From assembly GCA_937895845.1 (NCBI GenBank), contig CALBLK010000029.1, positions 1 to 64,000 of the forward strand: a stretch of 64,000 nucleotides of DNA, given 5' to 3'. This document shows positions 33,351-42,121 of this stretch, piece after piece; positions within the stretch are counted from its first letter, which is position 1; every line of letters starts with the position of its first letter. A program made the position numbers and the translations under genes. The notes beneath the pieces are model-generated. The model was given only the letters and a program-made list of their open reading frames with translations. It was not told where the DNA came from and did not search any database. Source of the stretch: an uncultured Prevotella sp. (GTDB taxonomy: Bacteria; Bacteroidota; Bacteroidia; Bacteroidales; Bacteroidaceae).

Positions 33351-34292
33351 ATGCGAAAAGTTATAGGTATTGGCGAGACCGTGCTCGACATCATCTTCCG
33401 CGGCGACGACCCGGTTGGGGCGGTGCCCGGAGGCTCGGTGTTCAACGGCATCATCTCGCTGGGGCGCGCCGGGGTGCCCGCCACCTTCATCAGCGAGGCC
33501 GGCAACGACCGCGTGGGCCGGCGCATCATCGGCTTTCTGGAGGAGAACGGGGTGGACGGCAGCCATGTCTGCGTGTACCCCGGGAGCAAGTCGCCCATAT
33601 CGCTGGCCTTTCTCAACGGCAGCAACGACGCGGAGTACATCTTCTACAAGGACCATCCGCACGACCAGCTCGACTTTGCCTACCCCGACGTGCAGCCCGA
33701 CGACGTGGTGATGTTCGGCTCCTACTATGCCGTGAACCCGGTCATCCGCCCGCAGGTGGTGGGCTTCCTGGAGTACGCGCGCAAGCGGGGGGCCATTCTC
33801 TACTACGACGTGAACTTCCGCGCGTCGCACCGCGACGACGTGATCCGCGTGACCCCGAACATCCTGGAGAACCTGGAGTATGCCGACATCGTGCGCGGCA
33901 GCGTGGACGACTTCGAGGTGATGTTCCACAAGTCTGACCCCGACGCCATCTACCGCAGCGACATCGCCTTCTACTCAAAGAAGTTCATCTGCACCCAGGG
34001 TGCCGGGCCGGTAGAGCTGCGGGCCGAGGGCGGACTGAGCAAGCGGTATCCCGTGACGGCGACCGACACGGTGAGCACCATCGGGGCCGGCGACAACTTC
34101 AACGCCGGTTTCGTCTACGGGATGGTACGCTACGGCATCACGCGGGCCGACATTGAGCGCGGCCTCAGCGAGGAGCAGTGGGACAGGCTGGTGCACCAGG
34201 CGCAGCGCTTCTCGGCCGACTGCTGCAAGAGCATCGGCAACAGCATCAGCAGGGAGTTTGGCGAGGCACTGAGAAACGCCCCTGCCGACTGA
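33351..34292 (+). CDS. PfkB-family carbohydrate kinase
   Basis: Ribokinase-fold sugar kinase of 313 aa. The N-terminal GETVLDIIFRGDDP and PGGSVFNGIISLGRAG form the sugar-binding part. The C-terminal signature TVSTIGAGDNFNAGFVYGMV contains the catalytic Asp of GAGDNF and the anion hole. The substrate is not evident; fructose is the usual annotation for close Bacteroidales relatives but could also be another sugar or nucleoside. ATG 33351 was preferred over a TTG at 33330. It is monocistronic and convergent with the LruC gene. Confidence 0.88.
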   Translation: MRKVIGIGETVLDIIFRGDDPVGAVPGGSVFNGIISLGRAGVPATFISEAGNDRVGRRIIGFLEENGVDGSHVCVYPGSKSPISLAFLNGSNDAEYIFYKDHPHDQLDFAYPDVQPDDVVMFGSYYAVNPVIRPQVVGFLEYARKRGAILYYDVNFRASHRDDVIRVTPNILENLEYADIVRGSVDDFEVMFHKSDPDAIYRSDIAFYSKKFICTQGAGPVELRAEGGLSKRYPVTATDTVSTIGAGDNFNAGFVYGMVRYGITRADIERGLSEEQWDRLVHQAQRFSADCCKSIGNSISREFGEALRNAPAD

Positions 34293-34306
34293 CACTGCGG
34301 CAGGGG
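34279..34306 (+). terminator. Hairpin overlapping the PfkB stop
   Basis: CCCCTGCC at 34279-34286 pairs with GGCAGGGG at 34299-34306, enclosing the stop codon. There is no T-run. Confidence 0.4.
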
Positions 34307-34340
34307 TCAAGGGCAGGCCGGGGCGGGGAAAAAGGGCCGG

Positions 34341-35711
34341 CTACCGGGGACAGACCAAGCCGGCCCGGGGGTAGCCGTACCAGTCGGCGGCCTTGGAGCG
34401 GTCCCTTGCCCACTCGCCGAACGAGTGCCCCCGGGTCTGGTAGGCGCCGCCAAGCACGTTGCTGATGGGGCTGGAGCCAATGGGTGTGCCCTCGACCGGG
34501 TAGCTGAACACGCCGGGGACGGCGATGGCCCAGGGGAAGTTGTCGGCATAGGCCGTGCTGCCTTCGCGCCAGCGGTGCACCACCTCGTCCTGCTTGAACG
34601 CAAGGGTGTGCACCTCGTAGCAAGCTCCGTTGAACTCCTCAATGATGAAGAGGTCTGCCTTGTCGGGCGCAAAGCGGGCAAAGGCGGCAGAGTCCCTGAA
34701 ATATAAGGTATAGACACTGGCGGGCAGCCGGTCTTCGGCAACGGTCTCGCCACCTGCGCCGGGCGCAGCCTTGGTGTTGTAATAGCGCCGCTTGGCGTCG
34801 CCCTCCTCCTTTTCGCCGCCGCTGATGGCATAGTGAGCGTCATTGAAAAGGGGGATGACCACATCCTGCCCGTCGAGGGCGGTGAGGAAGCTGCGCCCGT
34901 CATCGCCACCCTTATGCAGCAGGGTGTTGTAGCGTTCGATGTCATAGAAGCCGAGCGACGGACGGCCCGGCGCTGCCTCAAGGCCGAAAGTGCCGCCCAC
35001 ACAGGCCGCGCTCACGCCCTTGAGGCGCAGGGCGGCGGCAATGGGCTTCAGCGACCCTACGGCCCTCAGGCCAACCCTGGCCACCAGCGTGTCGCACTGC
35101 GCGCCGGCGCGCCGGTGCCTCTTCTCCAGCTGCAGCCCCATCACCACATCGTTGAAGTCGCAGTCGCCGGGCGCGGGGAAGTTGTCCTCGTAGCAGTAGG
35201 TCAGGCCCGTGCCGGCGGCCTTCAGCCGGGCGGCCTCAGCGGGACTGATGCGGCAGGCGGCCAGCGGGCGGGAGCCGGCAGCGGCATCGCCCACCTCGAG
35301 GGCCGTCTCGCCGCCACTGACCGGCGCGGGGCAGACGGTCATAACGCCCGCGCTGTCGGCAACGGCCACATAGACAAGGGGCGACGACAGGGGGTAGCTG
35401 ACAGCTGTGACGAGCGTCTGGCCGCCGGCCACGCTGCCACACGCCAGCAGTCCGGCAGCGCCGGCGCTGTCGGGCTGCTGCGAAAACACCTTCACAGTGT
35501 AGCTGCCCGGCCGGCCCATGCGCACGGTGACGCGCATCAGCGTGGTGCCGGTGGTGCTCCACTGCTGGCCAGGGTCAATGCCTTTCACGGGGAAGGAGGC
35601 CCTTACCTGCTCAATATAGGTGTCTTCGACAAACAGATCGGTGTCCTTGCAGGCACAGAGGCACACCGACACCAGGCCTGCACAGGCAAGCAGTCTAACG
35701 CTGTTTTTCAT
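34341..35711 (-). CDS. LruC-domain lipoprotein
   Basis: The 456-aa protein starts with a lipoprotein signal (MKNSVRLLACAGLVSVCLCACKDTD, Cys21) followed by acidic residues that suggest surface export. The LruC domain begins near YCYEDNFPAPGDCDFNDVVMGLQL (about 160), the diagnostic calcium-site-like motif of DUF4842/LruC proteins, and runs to the end. Such proteins are found in Bacteroidetes and Leptospira on the cell envelope; function unknown. The chosen ATG at 35711 directly starts the signal; the frame continues upstream, past the promoter at 35768-35775. It is monocistronic. Confidence 0.82.
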   Translation of the reverse strand: MKNSVRLLACAGLVSVCLCACKDTDLFVEDTYIEQVRASFPVKGIDPGQQWSTTGTTLMRVTVRMGRPGSYTVKVFSQQPDSAGAAGLLACGSVAGGQTLVTAVSYPLSSPLVYVAVADSAGVMTVCPAPVSGGETALEVGDAAAGSRPLAACRISPAEAARLKAAGTGLTYCYEDNFPAPGDCDFNDVVMGLQLEKRHRRAGAQCDTLVARVGLRAVGSLKPIAAALRLKGVSAACVGGTFGLEAAPGRPSLGFYDIERYNTLLHKGGDDGRSFLTALDGQDVVIPLFNDAHYAISGGEKEEGDAKRRYYNTKAAPGAGGETVAEDRLPASVYTLYFRDSAAFARFAPDKADLFIIEEFNGACYEVHTLAFKQDEVVHRWREGSTAYADNFPWAIAVPGVFSYPVEGTPIGSSPISNVLGGAYQTRGHSFGEWARDRSKAADWYGYPRAGLVCPR

Positions 35712-35767
35712 CTTTTCCGGGGTTAAAAGTGGCAGTCTTGCCGGCTTTTCAGTCAACCGGCCTGTTG

Positions 35768-35775
35768 CAAATGTA
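35768..35775 (-). promoter_or_regulatory. Predicted promoter -7 element of the LruC gene
   Basis: Minus strand TACATTTG, about 57 nt upstream of the ATG. Confidence 0.55.
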
Positions 35776-35970
35776 GGCATTTCGCGTGACAGAAGCCTCC
35801 CGCCCGCCCGGCAATTAGCTTTATTTAACCAAAAACGGCCGTCAGAACGAAAGGCCGGCGACCGGGGTTCAGCCCAGGCCATTCTGGCTTTCTGCGGTGA
35901 GGATAAGATTCTCACGCCCGGAAAAGGACAAGTAGTTGCCCTTTTCTCTCGGTTTACCGAATTTTTGCAC

Positions 35971-35978
35971 TACCTTTG
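35971..35978 (+). promoter_or_regulatory. Predicted promoter -7 element of the SpmAB-flippase-S46 operon
   Basis: TACCTTTG about 19 nt upstream of the ATG at 35997. Upstream (35837-35870) lies one copy of the AAACGGCC repeat core. Confidence 0.55.
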
Positions 35979-35996
35979 CACACACAACGGAACGAC

Positions 35997-37232
35997 ATGG
36001 TACTCAACTATATTTGGACAGCCTTCTTTCTGACTGCCTTCGCAATAGCCACGGTGAAGCTGGTGTTCCTTGGCGACTTCGGGGTCTTCCCGGCCATCAT
36101 CGACGCCACGTTCGCCTCGTCGAAGACCGCGTTCGAGATTTCGCTGGGCCTCACCGGCGTGCTCTCCCTGTGGCTGGGCATCATGAAGATTGGCGAGCGC
36201 GGGGGCGTGGTCAGCCTGCTGGCGCGCGCGCTCAGCCCGGTGTTCGCGCGGCTGTTTCCCGACATTCCCAAGGGGCACCCCGTGACGGGAAGCATCTTCA
36301 TGAACATTGCGGCCAACATGCTGGGCCTTGACAACGCGGCCACCCCGCTCGGGCTGAAGGCCATGGAGCAGCTGCAGGAGCTGAACCCGCGCAAGGACAC
36401 GGCCTCCAACCCGATGATTATGTTCCTGGTGCTCAACACGAGCGGGCTCACCATCATCCCCGTGAGCATCATGGTTTACCGCGCCCAGCTGGGCGCGGCG
36501 CAGCCCACCGACATCTTTATCCCCATCCTGCTGGCCACGTTCTTCTCGACACTGGCCGGCATCGTGGTGACCAGCGCCTACCAGCGCATCAACCTTCTGA
36601 ACCGCACGCTGCTGCTCACGCTGGGCGGCATGTGCCTGGCGGTGGCGCTGGTCATCTGGGGCTTCGGCCAGATGGACCGCGCCACGATGGACCGCGCGAG
36701 CACCACCACGGCCAACATCCTGCTGGCGGGCATCATCACGGGGTTCATCGTGGCGGGCATGCGCAAGCGCATCAACGTCTACGACGCGTTTATCGAGGGG
36801 GCCAAGGAGGGCTTTCACACGGCGGTGCGCATCATCCCCTACCTGGTGGCCATCCTGGTGGGCATCGGGGTGTTCCGCGCCTCGGGGGCGATGGACCTGC
36901 TTGTCGGGGGCGTGCGCGCCGCGGTCGAAGGCCTCGGGGGCGACAGCGACTTTGTGGGCGCGCTGCCCACGGCGCTGATGAAGCCGCTCTCGGGCAGCGG
37001 GGCGCGCGGCATGATGGTCGACGCCATGACCACCTACGGGGCCGACTCGTTTGTGGGGCGGCTGAGCTGCGTGTTCCAAGGCTCCACCGACACCACGTTC
37101 TACATCCTGGCGGTCTACTTCGGCAGCGTCGGCGTGCGCCACACGCGCCACGCCGTGGCCTGCGGGCTGCTGGCCGACCTGGCCGGCGTGCTGGCCGCCA
37201 TCGCCATCTGCTACCTTTTCTTCCAGGGCTGA
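35997..37232 (+). CDS. SpmA-SpmB fused nucleoside-recognition-domain membrane protein
   Basis: The 411-aa polytopic membrane protein carries two Gate/nucleoside-recognition domains, corresponding to SpmA (about 1-190) and SpmB (about 245-411) of Bacillus spore maturation, fused in one chain. GSIFMNIAANMLGLDNAATPLGLKAM (SpmA) and ALMKPLSGSGARGMMVDAMTTYGADSF (SpmB) are diagnostic. Bacteroidetes do not sporulate; the family is thought to have a transport-related role in the envelope, unproven. ATG 35997 was chosen over a TTG at 35976, which would lie in the -7 box. First gene of an operon of four. Confidence 0.87.
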   Translation: MVLNYIWTAFFLTAFAIATVKLVFLGDFGVFPAIIDATFASSKTAFEISLGLTGVLSLWLGIMKIGERGGVVSLLARALSPVFARLFPDIPKGHPVTGSIFMNIAANMLGLDNAATPLGLKAMEQLQELNPRKDTASNPMIMFLVLNTSGLTIIPVSIMVYRAQLGAAQPTDIFIPILLATFFSTLAGIVVTSAYQRINLLNRTLLLTLGGMCLAVALVIWGFGQMDRATMDRASTTTANILLAGIITGFIVAGMRKRINVYDAFIEGAKEGFHTAVRIIPYLVAILVGIGVFRASGAMDLLVGGVRAAVEGLGGDSDFVGALPTALMKPLSGSGARGMMVDAMTTYGADSFVGRLSCVFQGSTDTTFYILAVYFGSVGVRHTRHAVACGLLADLAGVLAAIAICYLFFQG

Positions 37233-37272
37233 CAGCGGCCCCGGAACCGTCATTCACCTTACACGCACAGCT

Positions 37273-38724
37273 ATGCCAAGTTTGAAATCGCTCTTCAAGG
37301 ACACCGCCATCTACGGGATGAGCAGCATCGTAGGCCGCTTTCTCAACTACCTGCTGGTGCCCATCTACACCGCCAAGCTCTCGGCCGAGAGCGGCGGCTA
37401 CGGCATCATCACCAACGTCTACGCCTACACGGCGCTGCTGCTCGTCATCCTCACCTACGGCATGGAGACCACCTTCTTCCGCTTTGCCAACAAGGAGGGC
37501 GAGGACCCGCGGCGCGTCTACGGCACCATCCTCGCCTCGGTGGCCTGCACGTCGGCGCTGTTCGTGGCGCTGGTGCTGGCCTTCATCGGGCCGCTGTCGG
37601 GGGCCATGGGCTACGGCGACCACCCGGCCTACGTGTGGACCATGGCGGTCACGGTGGCCATCGACGCCTTCCAGTGCATCCCCTTTGCCTACCTGCGCTA
37701 CCAGAAGAAGGCGGTGAAGTTCGCCACGCTCAAGCTGCTGTTCATCGTGATGAACATCGCGCTCAACCTGGTGTTCTTCGTCTGGCTGCCGGCAACGGGC
37801 GGACAGGTGCCCGACGTGGGCTACGCCTTCTACATCAACATGGCGTGCACGGCCTCCGTCACCCTGTGCTTCCGGCGCGAGCTGACGGCCGTGCGGTGGA
37901 CACTCGACCGGCCCCTGCTGCGCCGCATGCTGCGCTACAGCTGGCCCATCCTGGTGCTGGGTGTCGCGGGCATACTCAACCAGGCGGCCGACAAGATTCT
38001 GTTCCCCTACATCTACCCCTACGCCAACGGCCACGAACAGCTGGGCATCTACAGCGCGTCGGCCAAGATTGCCATGATCATGGCCATGATCACCCAGGCG
38101 TTCCGCTATGCCTACGAGCCCTTCGTGTTTGGCAAGAGCAAGGACGGCGACAGCCGCGACACCTATGCCAGGGCCATGCTCTACTTCGTGGTGTTCACCC
38201 TGCTGGCCTTCCTCATGGTGATGGGCGGCATCGGGGTGCTCAAGTACCTCATCGGGCGCGACTACTGGAGCGGGCTGCGCGTGGTGCCCATCGTGATGGC
38301 AGCGGAGATGATGATGGGCGTTTACTTCAACCTGTCGTTCTGGTACAAGCTGACCGACAAGACCATCTGGGGCGCATGGTTCTCGGGCATCGGCTGCGCG
38401 GTGCTCATCGCCGCCAATGTCATCTTCGTGCCGCGCTACGGCTACATGGCGTGCGCATGGGCCGGCGTGGCCGGCTACGGCACGGCCATGGCGCTGTCGT
38501 ACGCAGTGGGGCAGCGGCGCTACCCCATCAACTACCCCCTGGGCACCATCGCGCGCTACGCCCTGCTCGCCGCGGCCCTCTACGCGGGCATCTGCTGGAG
38601 CAACGGCCACCTGCCACTGGCCGGCGCGCTGGCGCTCAACGCGCTGCTGGTGGCTGTGTACGCGGCCGCAACGGTGAGGCTGTTGCGCCACAGAAAGTGT
38701 AAGAACCAACAAAAACAGATATGA
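37273..38724 (+). CDS. Polysaccharide/lipid-linked oligosaccharide flippase (Wzx/MATE-like)
   Basis: The 483-aa inner-membrane protein has 12-14 hydrophobic helices and the N-terminal SIVGRFLNYLLVPIYTAKLS typical of the polysaccharide biosynthesis protein family. It would flip an undecaprenyl-linked glycan (O antigen, capsule or exopolysaccharide) to the periplasmic face. No glycosyltransferases or Wzy are next to it, so the glycan is unknown; such orphan flippases are frequent in Bacteroidales. It ends with the ATGA overlap (38721-38724) that starts the S46 peptidase. Confidence 0.88.
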   Translation: MPSLKSLFKDTAIYGMSSIVGRFLNYLLVPIYTAKLSAESGGYGIITNVYAYTALLLVILTYGMETTFFRFANKEGEDPRRVYGTILASVACTSALFVALVLAFIGPLSGAMGYGDHPAYVWTMAVTVAIDAFQCIPFAYLRYQKKAVKFATLKLLFIVMNIALNLVFFVWLPATGGQVPDVGYAFYINMACTASVTLCFRRELTAVRWTLDRPLLRRMLRYSWPILVLGVAGILNQAADKILFPYIYPYANGHEQLGIYSASAKIAMIMAMITQAFRYAYEPFVFGKSKDGDSRDTYARAMLYFVVFTLLAFLMVMGGIGVLKYLIGRDYWSGLRVVPIVMAAEMMMGVYFNLSFWYKLTDKTIWGAWFSGIGCAVLIAANVIFVPRYGYMACAWAGVAGYGTAMALSYAVGQRRYPINYPLGTIARYALLAAALYAGICWSNGHLPLAGALALNALLVAVYAAATVRLLRHRKCKNQQKQI

Positions 38725-40829
38725 AGAAATCACTGATTATCGCGGCGGCCGCACTGGCCGCCGCCACGGCCAAGGCCGACGAGGGCATGTGGACCCTGTA
38801 CAACCTGCCACAGCCTGTCTACGAAATGATGAAGGCCGAGGGCTTCACCCTGCCCTACGCAGACCTCTACCAGAGCGGCAACGCCATCAAGAACGCCTGC
38901 GTGAACTTCAGCGGGTACTGCTCGGGGGTGGTCGTCTCGCCCAACGGCCTGGTGCTCACCAACCACCACTGCGGCTTCGAGGCTATCCGCAGCCACTCCA
39001 CCGTGGAGCACGACTATATGCTCAACGGCTTCTACGCCAAGACCTATGCCGACGAGCTGCCCAACAAGGACATGTTCGTGAGCTTCATGGTCGAGCAGAA
39101 GGACGTGACGCAGCGGCTCACCGACATGGGCTTCTACAAGCTGAGCCTCAAGCAGCAGGAGGCCTTCCTCGACTCGGTGGAGAACGCCTGGTCGAAGGAG
39201 GCGAAAGCCCGGGACTCCACCCTGCGCCTGGAGCTGCAGCCGTTCTACGAGGGCAACGCCTTCTATGCCACCACCTACCGCGACTTCCGCGACCTGCGAC
39301 TGGTGTTCACCATACCCAAGTCGATGGGCAAGTTCGGCGGAGAGACCGACAACTGGATGTGGCCGAGGCAGACGTGCGACTTCTCCGTGTTCCGCATCTA
39401 CGCCAACCCGGAGACCAACGGCCCCGCCGAATACAGCGAGCGCAACGTGCCCTACCGCCCCAAGTCGTGGGCGCGGGTGTCGCTCGACGGCTACCGCGAG
39501 GGCGACTTCGCCATGACCATCGGCTACCCCGGCTCCACCAGCCGCTACCTGTCGAGCTATGGCATCCGCGAGATGCGCGACGCCGGCAACGCACCGAGGG
39601 CGCAGGTGCGCGGCGTGAAGCAGCAGGTGATGTGGCGGCACATGACAGCCGACGAGGGCGTGCGCATCAAGTATGACTCGAAGTACGCGCGCAGCTCCAA
39701 CTACTGGAAGAACTCCATCGGCATGAACAAGTGCATCGACAGCATCGGCCTGGTGAAACAGAAAGCTGACTACGAGCGCGCCATCCGCCACTACCAGGAC
39801 TCCACCGGCTACATGAAAGGGAAGCTCGACTTCGACCTGATGAAACGGCTCTACGACAAGCGGCTCGCCCTGCGCAAGGCGCTCACGCTCTTCCGCGAGA
39901 CCTTTGTCGGCACCAACGAGCTGGCCGACCGCTCGCTGAAGGCGGCCAACGGAAAGGAGGTGCTCGGGCCGAAGAACCGCAAGCGCAAACAGTACATCCT
40001 GTTTGACGACGACTGCAAGACGTGGGACCTGGCCACCGACCGCGAGGTGATGGGGGCGCTGCTCAAGAACTACCGCGAGCAGGCGGACGCACGCTGGCTG
40101 CCCGACTTCTACAAGACCATCGACAGCGAGTTCGGCGGCGACTGCGCGCGCTACGCCGACTACCTCTACGCCAACTCGGCGCTGATGAAGAGCAACAGCA
40201 AGATCTACATCAACAGGAAGGGCTACGGCAAGGACTATGGCGTGAGGATGGGCATCGACCTTACGGACATGCTCACGCAGATCATGGCGCCCATCAGGGA
40301 GCTGCGCGACAGCATCGACGAGCAGGAGCGCTACCTCTGCAACGTGAAGCTGCGCATGGAGCAGGACCGCCCGCACTACTCTGACGCCAACTTCACCATG
40401 CGCCTCAGCTACGGACAGGTGGGCGGCTTCACGGTTGGAGGGAAGCCGTCGGGCTACTACACCACGGCCGAGAGCATCGTGGAGAAGATGAAGAGGAGCG
40501 GCCAGGTGCCCGACTATCTCGCCGAGCCGGAGATGCTCAGGCTGTTCTCGGCATCCGACTTCGGCCGCTATGCCGACAAGGCCACGGGCAAGATGCAGCT
40601 CTGCTTCCTGACCAACAACGACATCACCGGCGGCAACAGCGGCTCGCCCATGTTCGACGGCAAGGGGCGGCTCATCGGGCTGGCCTTCGACGGCAACTGG
40701 GAAAGTCTGGCAAGCGACATCCTCTTTGACAGCCAGCTGGCGCGCTGCATCGGCGTCGACATCCGCTATGTGCTCTACATGATGGACAAGTGGGGGCACG
40801 CAGACCGACTGCTGGAGGAAATGAAATAG
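38721..40829 (+). CDS. S46 dipeptidyl-peptidase, DPP7-type
   Basis: Periplasmic serine exopeptidase that removes dipeptides from the N-terminus of oligopeptides, feeding amino acid catabolism. The 702-aa protein has a signal peptide (MKKSLIIAAAALAAATAKA, about 1-19), catalytic His in LTNHHCGF (residues 82-83) and the nucleophile Ser in DITGGNSGSPMF (about residue 640). In S46 the position after GLAFD distinguishes DPP7 (Gly) from DPP11 (Arg, Asp/Glu-specific); here it is GLAFDGNWES, so broad hydrophobic DPP7 specificity is predicted. Overlaps the flippase stop by 4 nt. Confidence 0.93.
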   Translation: MKKSLIIAAAALAAATAKADEGMWTLYNLPQPVYEMMKAEGFTLPYADLYQSGNAIKNACVNFSGYCSGVVVSPNGLVLTNHHCGFEAIRSHSTVEHDYMLNGFYAKTYADELPNKDMFVSFMVEQKDVTQRLTDMGFYKLSLKQQEAFLDSVENAWSKEAKARDSTLRLELQPFYEGNAFYATTYRDFRDLRLVFTIPKSMGKFGGETDNWMWPRQTCDFSVFRIYANPETNGPAEYSERNVPYRPKSWARVSLDGYREGDFAMTIGYPGSTSRYLSSYGIREMRDAGNAPRAQVRGVKQQVMWRHMTADEGVRIKYDSKYARSSNYWKNSIGMNKCIDSIGLVKQKADYERAIRHYQDSTGYMKGKLDFDLMKRLYDKRLALRKALTLFRETFVGTNELADRSLKAANGKEVLGPKNRKRKQYILFDDDCKTWDLATDREVMGALLKNYREQADARWLPDFYKTIDSEFGGDCARYADYLYANSALMKSNSKIYINRKGYGKDYGVRMGIDLTDMLTQIMAPIRELRDSIDEQERYLCNVKLRMEQDRPHYSDANFTMRLSYGQVGGFTVGGKPSGYYTTAESIVEKMKRSGQVPDYLAEPEMLRLFSASDFGRYADKATGKMQLCFLTNNDITGGNSGSPMFDGKGRLIGLAFDGNWESLASDILFDSQLARCIGVDIRYVLYMMDKWGHADRLLEEMK

Positions 40830-40856
40830 GGGGGGCGCGGGCCTTGCCGCCCCCCC
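40829..40856 (+). terminator. GC-rich hairpin after the S46 gene (possible attenuator)
   Basis: A run of seven G then CG (40829-40837) pairs with CG and a C-run at 40848-40856, right after the TAG. No T-run follows and the hemolysin III gene starts 26 nt later, so it may reduce rather than end transcription. Confidence 0.4.
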
Positions 40857-40881
40857 CGGCATCACCAAGACATGACCTGAG

Positions 40882-41532
40882 ATGGCTATAAGATACACGA
40901 AGAAAGAGGAGTTGTGGAACACCTGGTCGCACGCCGCGGGCATCCTGCTGGCCGTAGTCATCGGGACGGTGTTCCTGGTGAAGTGCTTTGAGGCAGAGAA
41001 CGGCTGGGCGCGCCTGGCTGTCATCCTCTACCTCTTCGGCATGCTGTCCTCGTATGCCGCCTCGACAGTGTATCATGCCATGCCACGGCGCAGCCGCTGG
41101 AAGGAGCGGCTGCGCCGCTGGGACCACGCCGCCATCTACTGGAACATCGCCGGCTCCTACTCGCCCATCACACTCGTGGCGCTGCGCGAACAGGGCTACT
41201 GGGGCTGGGGCCTCTTCGCCTTTGTGTGGCTCTCGGCCATCGCCGGCACGGTGGTGAGCCTGGTGCGCCTCAAGGACCACAGCAACGTGGAGACCCTCTG
41301 CTTCATCGGCATGGGCCTCTCGGTGCTGGTGGCGTTCAAGCCGCTCGTCGACGCGGTGGGCGCGGCGGCCGTGAGCTGGATTGTCGCCGAGGGGGTGTGC
41401 TACATCACGGGGGCCGCCTTCTACTCGTTCAACAAGCGGCGCTACATGCACTCGGTGTTCCACTTCTTCGTGCTGGCGGGCAGCGCCTGCCACATCGTCG
41501 CCGTGTGGGACATGCTGAAGGAGTATCTTTAA
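40882..41532 (+). CDS. Hemolysin III family (PAQR-like) membrane protein
   Basis: The 216-aa protein has seven predicted helices. The conserved features of the HlyIII/YqfA family are visible: ELWNTWSHAAGILLAV (His18), SSYAASTVYHAMP (Ser-x3-His) and the C-terminal MHSVFHFFVLAGSACHIVAV (two His), which make the zinc site of the PAQR fold. The function in bacteria is unclear; hydrolase (ceramidase-like) activity has been proposed for the fold. Its start is 52 nt after the S46 stop. The operon ends at the terminator at 41593-41636. Confidence 0.9.
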   Translation: MAIRYTKKEELWNTWSHAAGILLAVVIGTVFLVKCFEAENGWARLAVILYLFGMLSSYAASTVYHAMPRRSRWKERLRRWDHAAIYWNIAGSYSPITLVALREQGYWGWGLFAFVWLSAIAGTVVSLVRLKDHSNVETLCFIGMGLSVLVAFKPLVDAVGAAAVSWIVAEGVCYITGAAFYSFNKRRYMHSVFHFFVLAGSACHIVAVWDMLKEYL

Positions 41533-41592
41533 TGAAGAATGAAGAATTGAGTGGCAGAGAACCGGCGCCAGGGCGCACGAGATGAGGCAAAG

Positions 41593-41636
41593 AAAAATGA
41601 CGGATTGCAGACTTGGTCTTGCAATCCGTCATTTTT
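41593..41636. terminator. Two-way intrinsic terminator
   Basis: 17-bp perfect arms (41593-41609, 41620-41636), with the A-run and T-run at the outer ends. It closes the hemolysin III operon and the META-domain gene from the other side. Confidence 0.85.
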
Positions 41637-41666
41637 TAATTCTTCATCGCCGCAGGCGGCCATCCG

Positions 41667-42101
41667 TCATTTGCCACTCGTCTTCTGCAATTCAAACACC
41701 GTCTTTCCGCTCTTGTCAGTGAGCAGCATGGTGTTCTTCTTGCCCGGCCTGAACGAGGTCACGCTGGGCATCGCCCCGAGCACCTTGCGCTCGGCGGCCA
41801 TGTTGCGGCACATCATGCGGGTGGAGGCAATCTTGTCGCCAAACACCAGGCGGCCGTCTGGCCCGCCGGCGTCAAGCTCTCCCGACAGGCGGTTGCAGCC
41901 CGAGCAGCCATAGACTCTCCGCTCGGCCACGTTGAAGCCGAAGAAGGGGGCGGTCTCGTAGTCGTCGGCGTCCAGCTGCTCGCCGTTGACGCTCACGATG
42001 CGCCACTCGCCGTCCAGGGTGTCAAGCGACGCTGTTTTCTGTACTGTCGAACATGATGCCAGGGCAGCGGCCAGCATCACGGTGAATGTTGTTTTCTTCA
42101 T
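41667..42101 (-). CDS. META-domain (HslJ-like) lipoprotein
   Basis: The 144-aa protein has a lipoprotein signal (MKKTTFTVMLAAALASCSTV, Cys17) and one META domain: LDGEWRIVSVNGEQL near 29-43, FFGFNVAERRVYGCSGCNRLSGEL near 53-76, and ASTRMMCRNMAAERKVLGAM. This is the HslJ-type fold linked to heat-shock or novobiocin tolerance in E. coli; the role here is unknown. The CSGCN cysteine pair is a typical META feature. It is the last gene of a minus operon, 20 nt after the DUF3108 gene. Confidence 0.88.
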   Translation of the reverse strand: MKKTTFTVMLAAALASCSTVQKTASLDTLDGEWRIVSVNGEQLDADDYETAPFFGFNVAERRVYGCSGCNRLSGELDAGGPDGRLVFGDKIASTRMMCRNMAAERKVLGAMPSVTSFRPGKKNTMLLTDKSGKTVFELQKTSGK

Positions 42102-42121
42102 ATCGGTTGTTGCTGTTTGGT

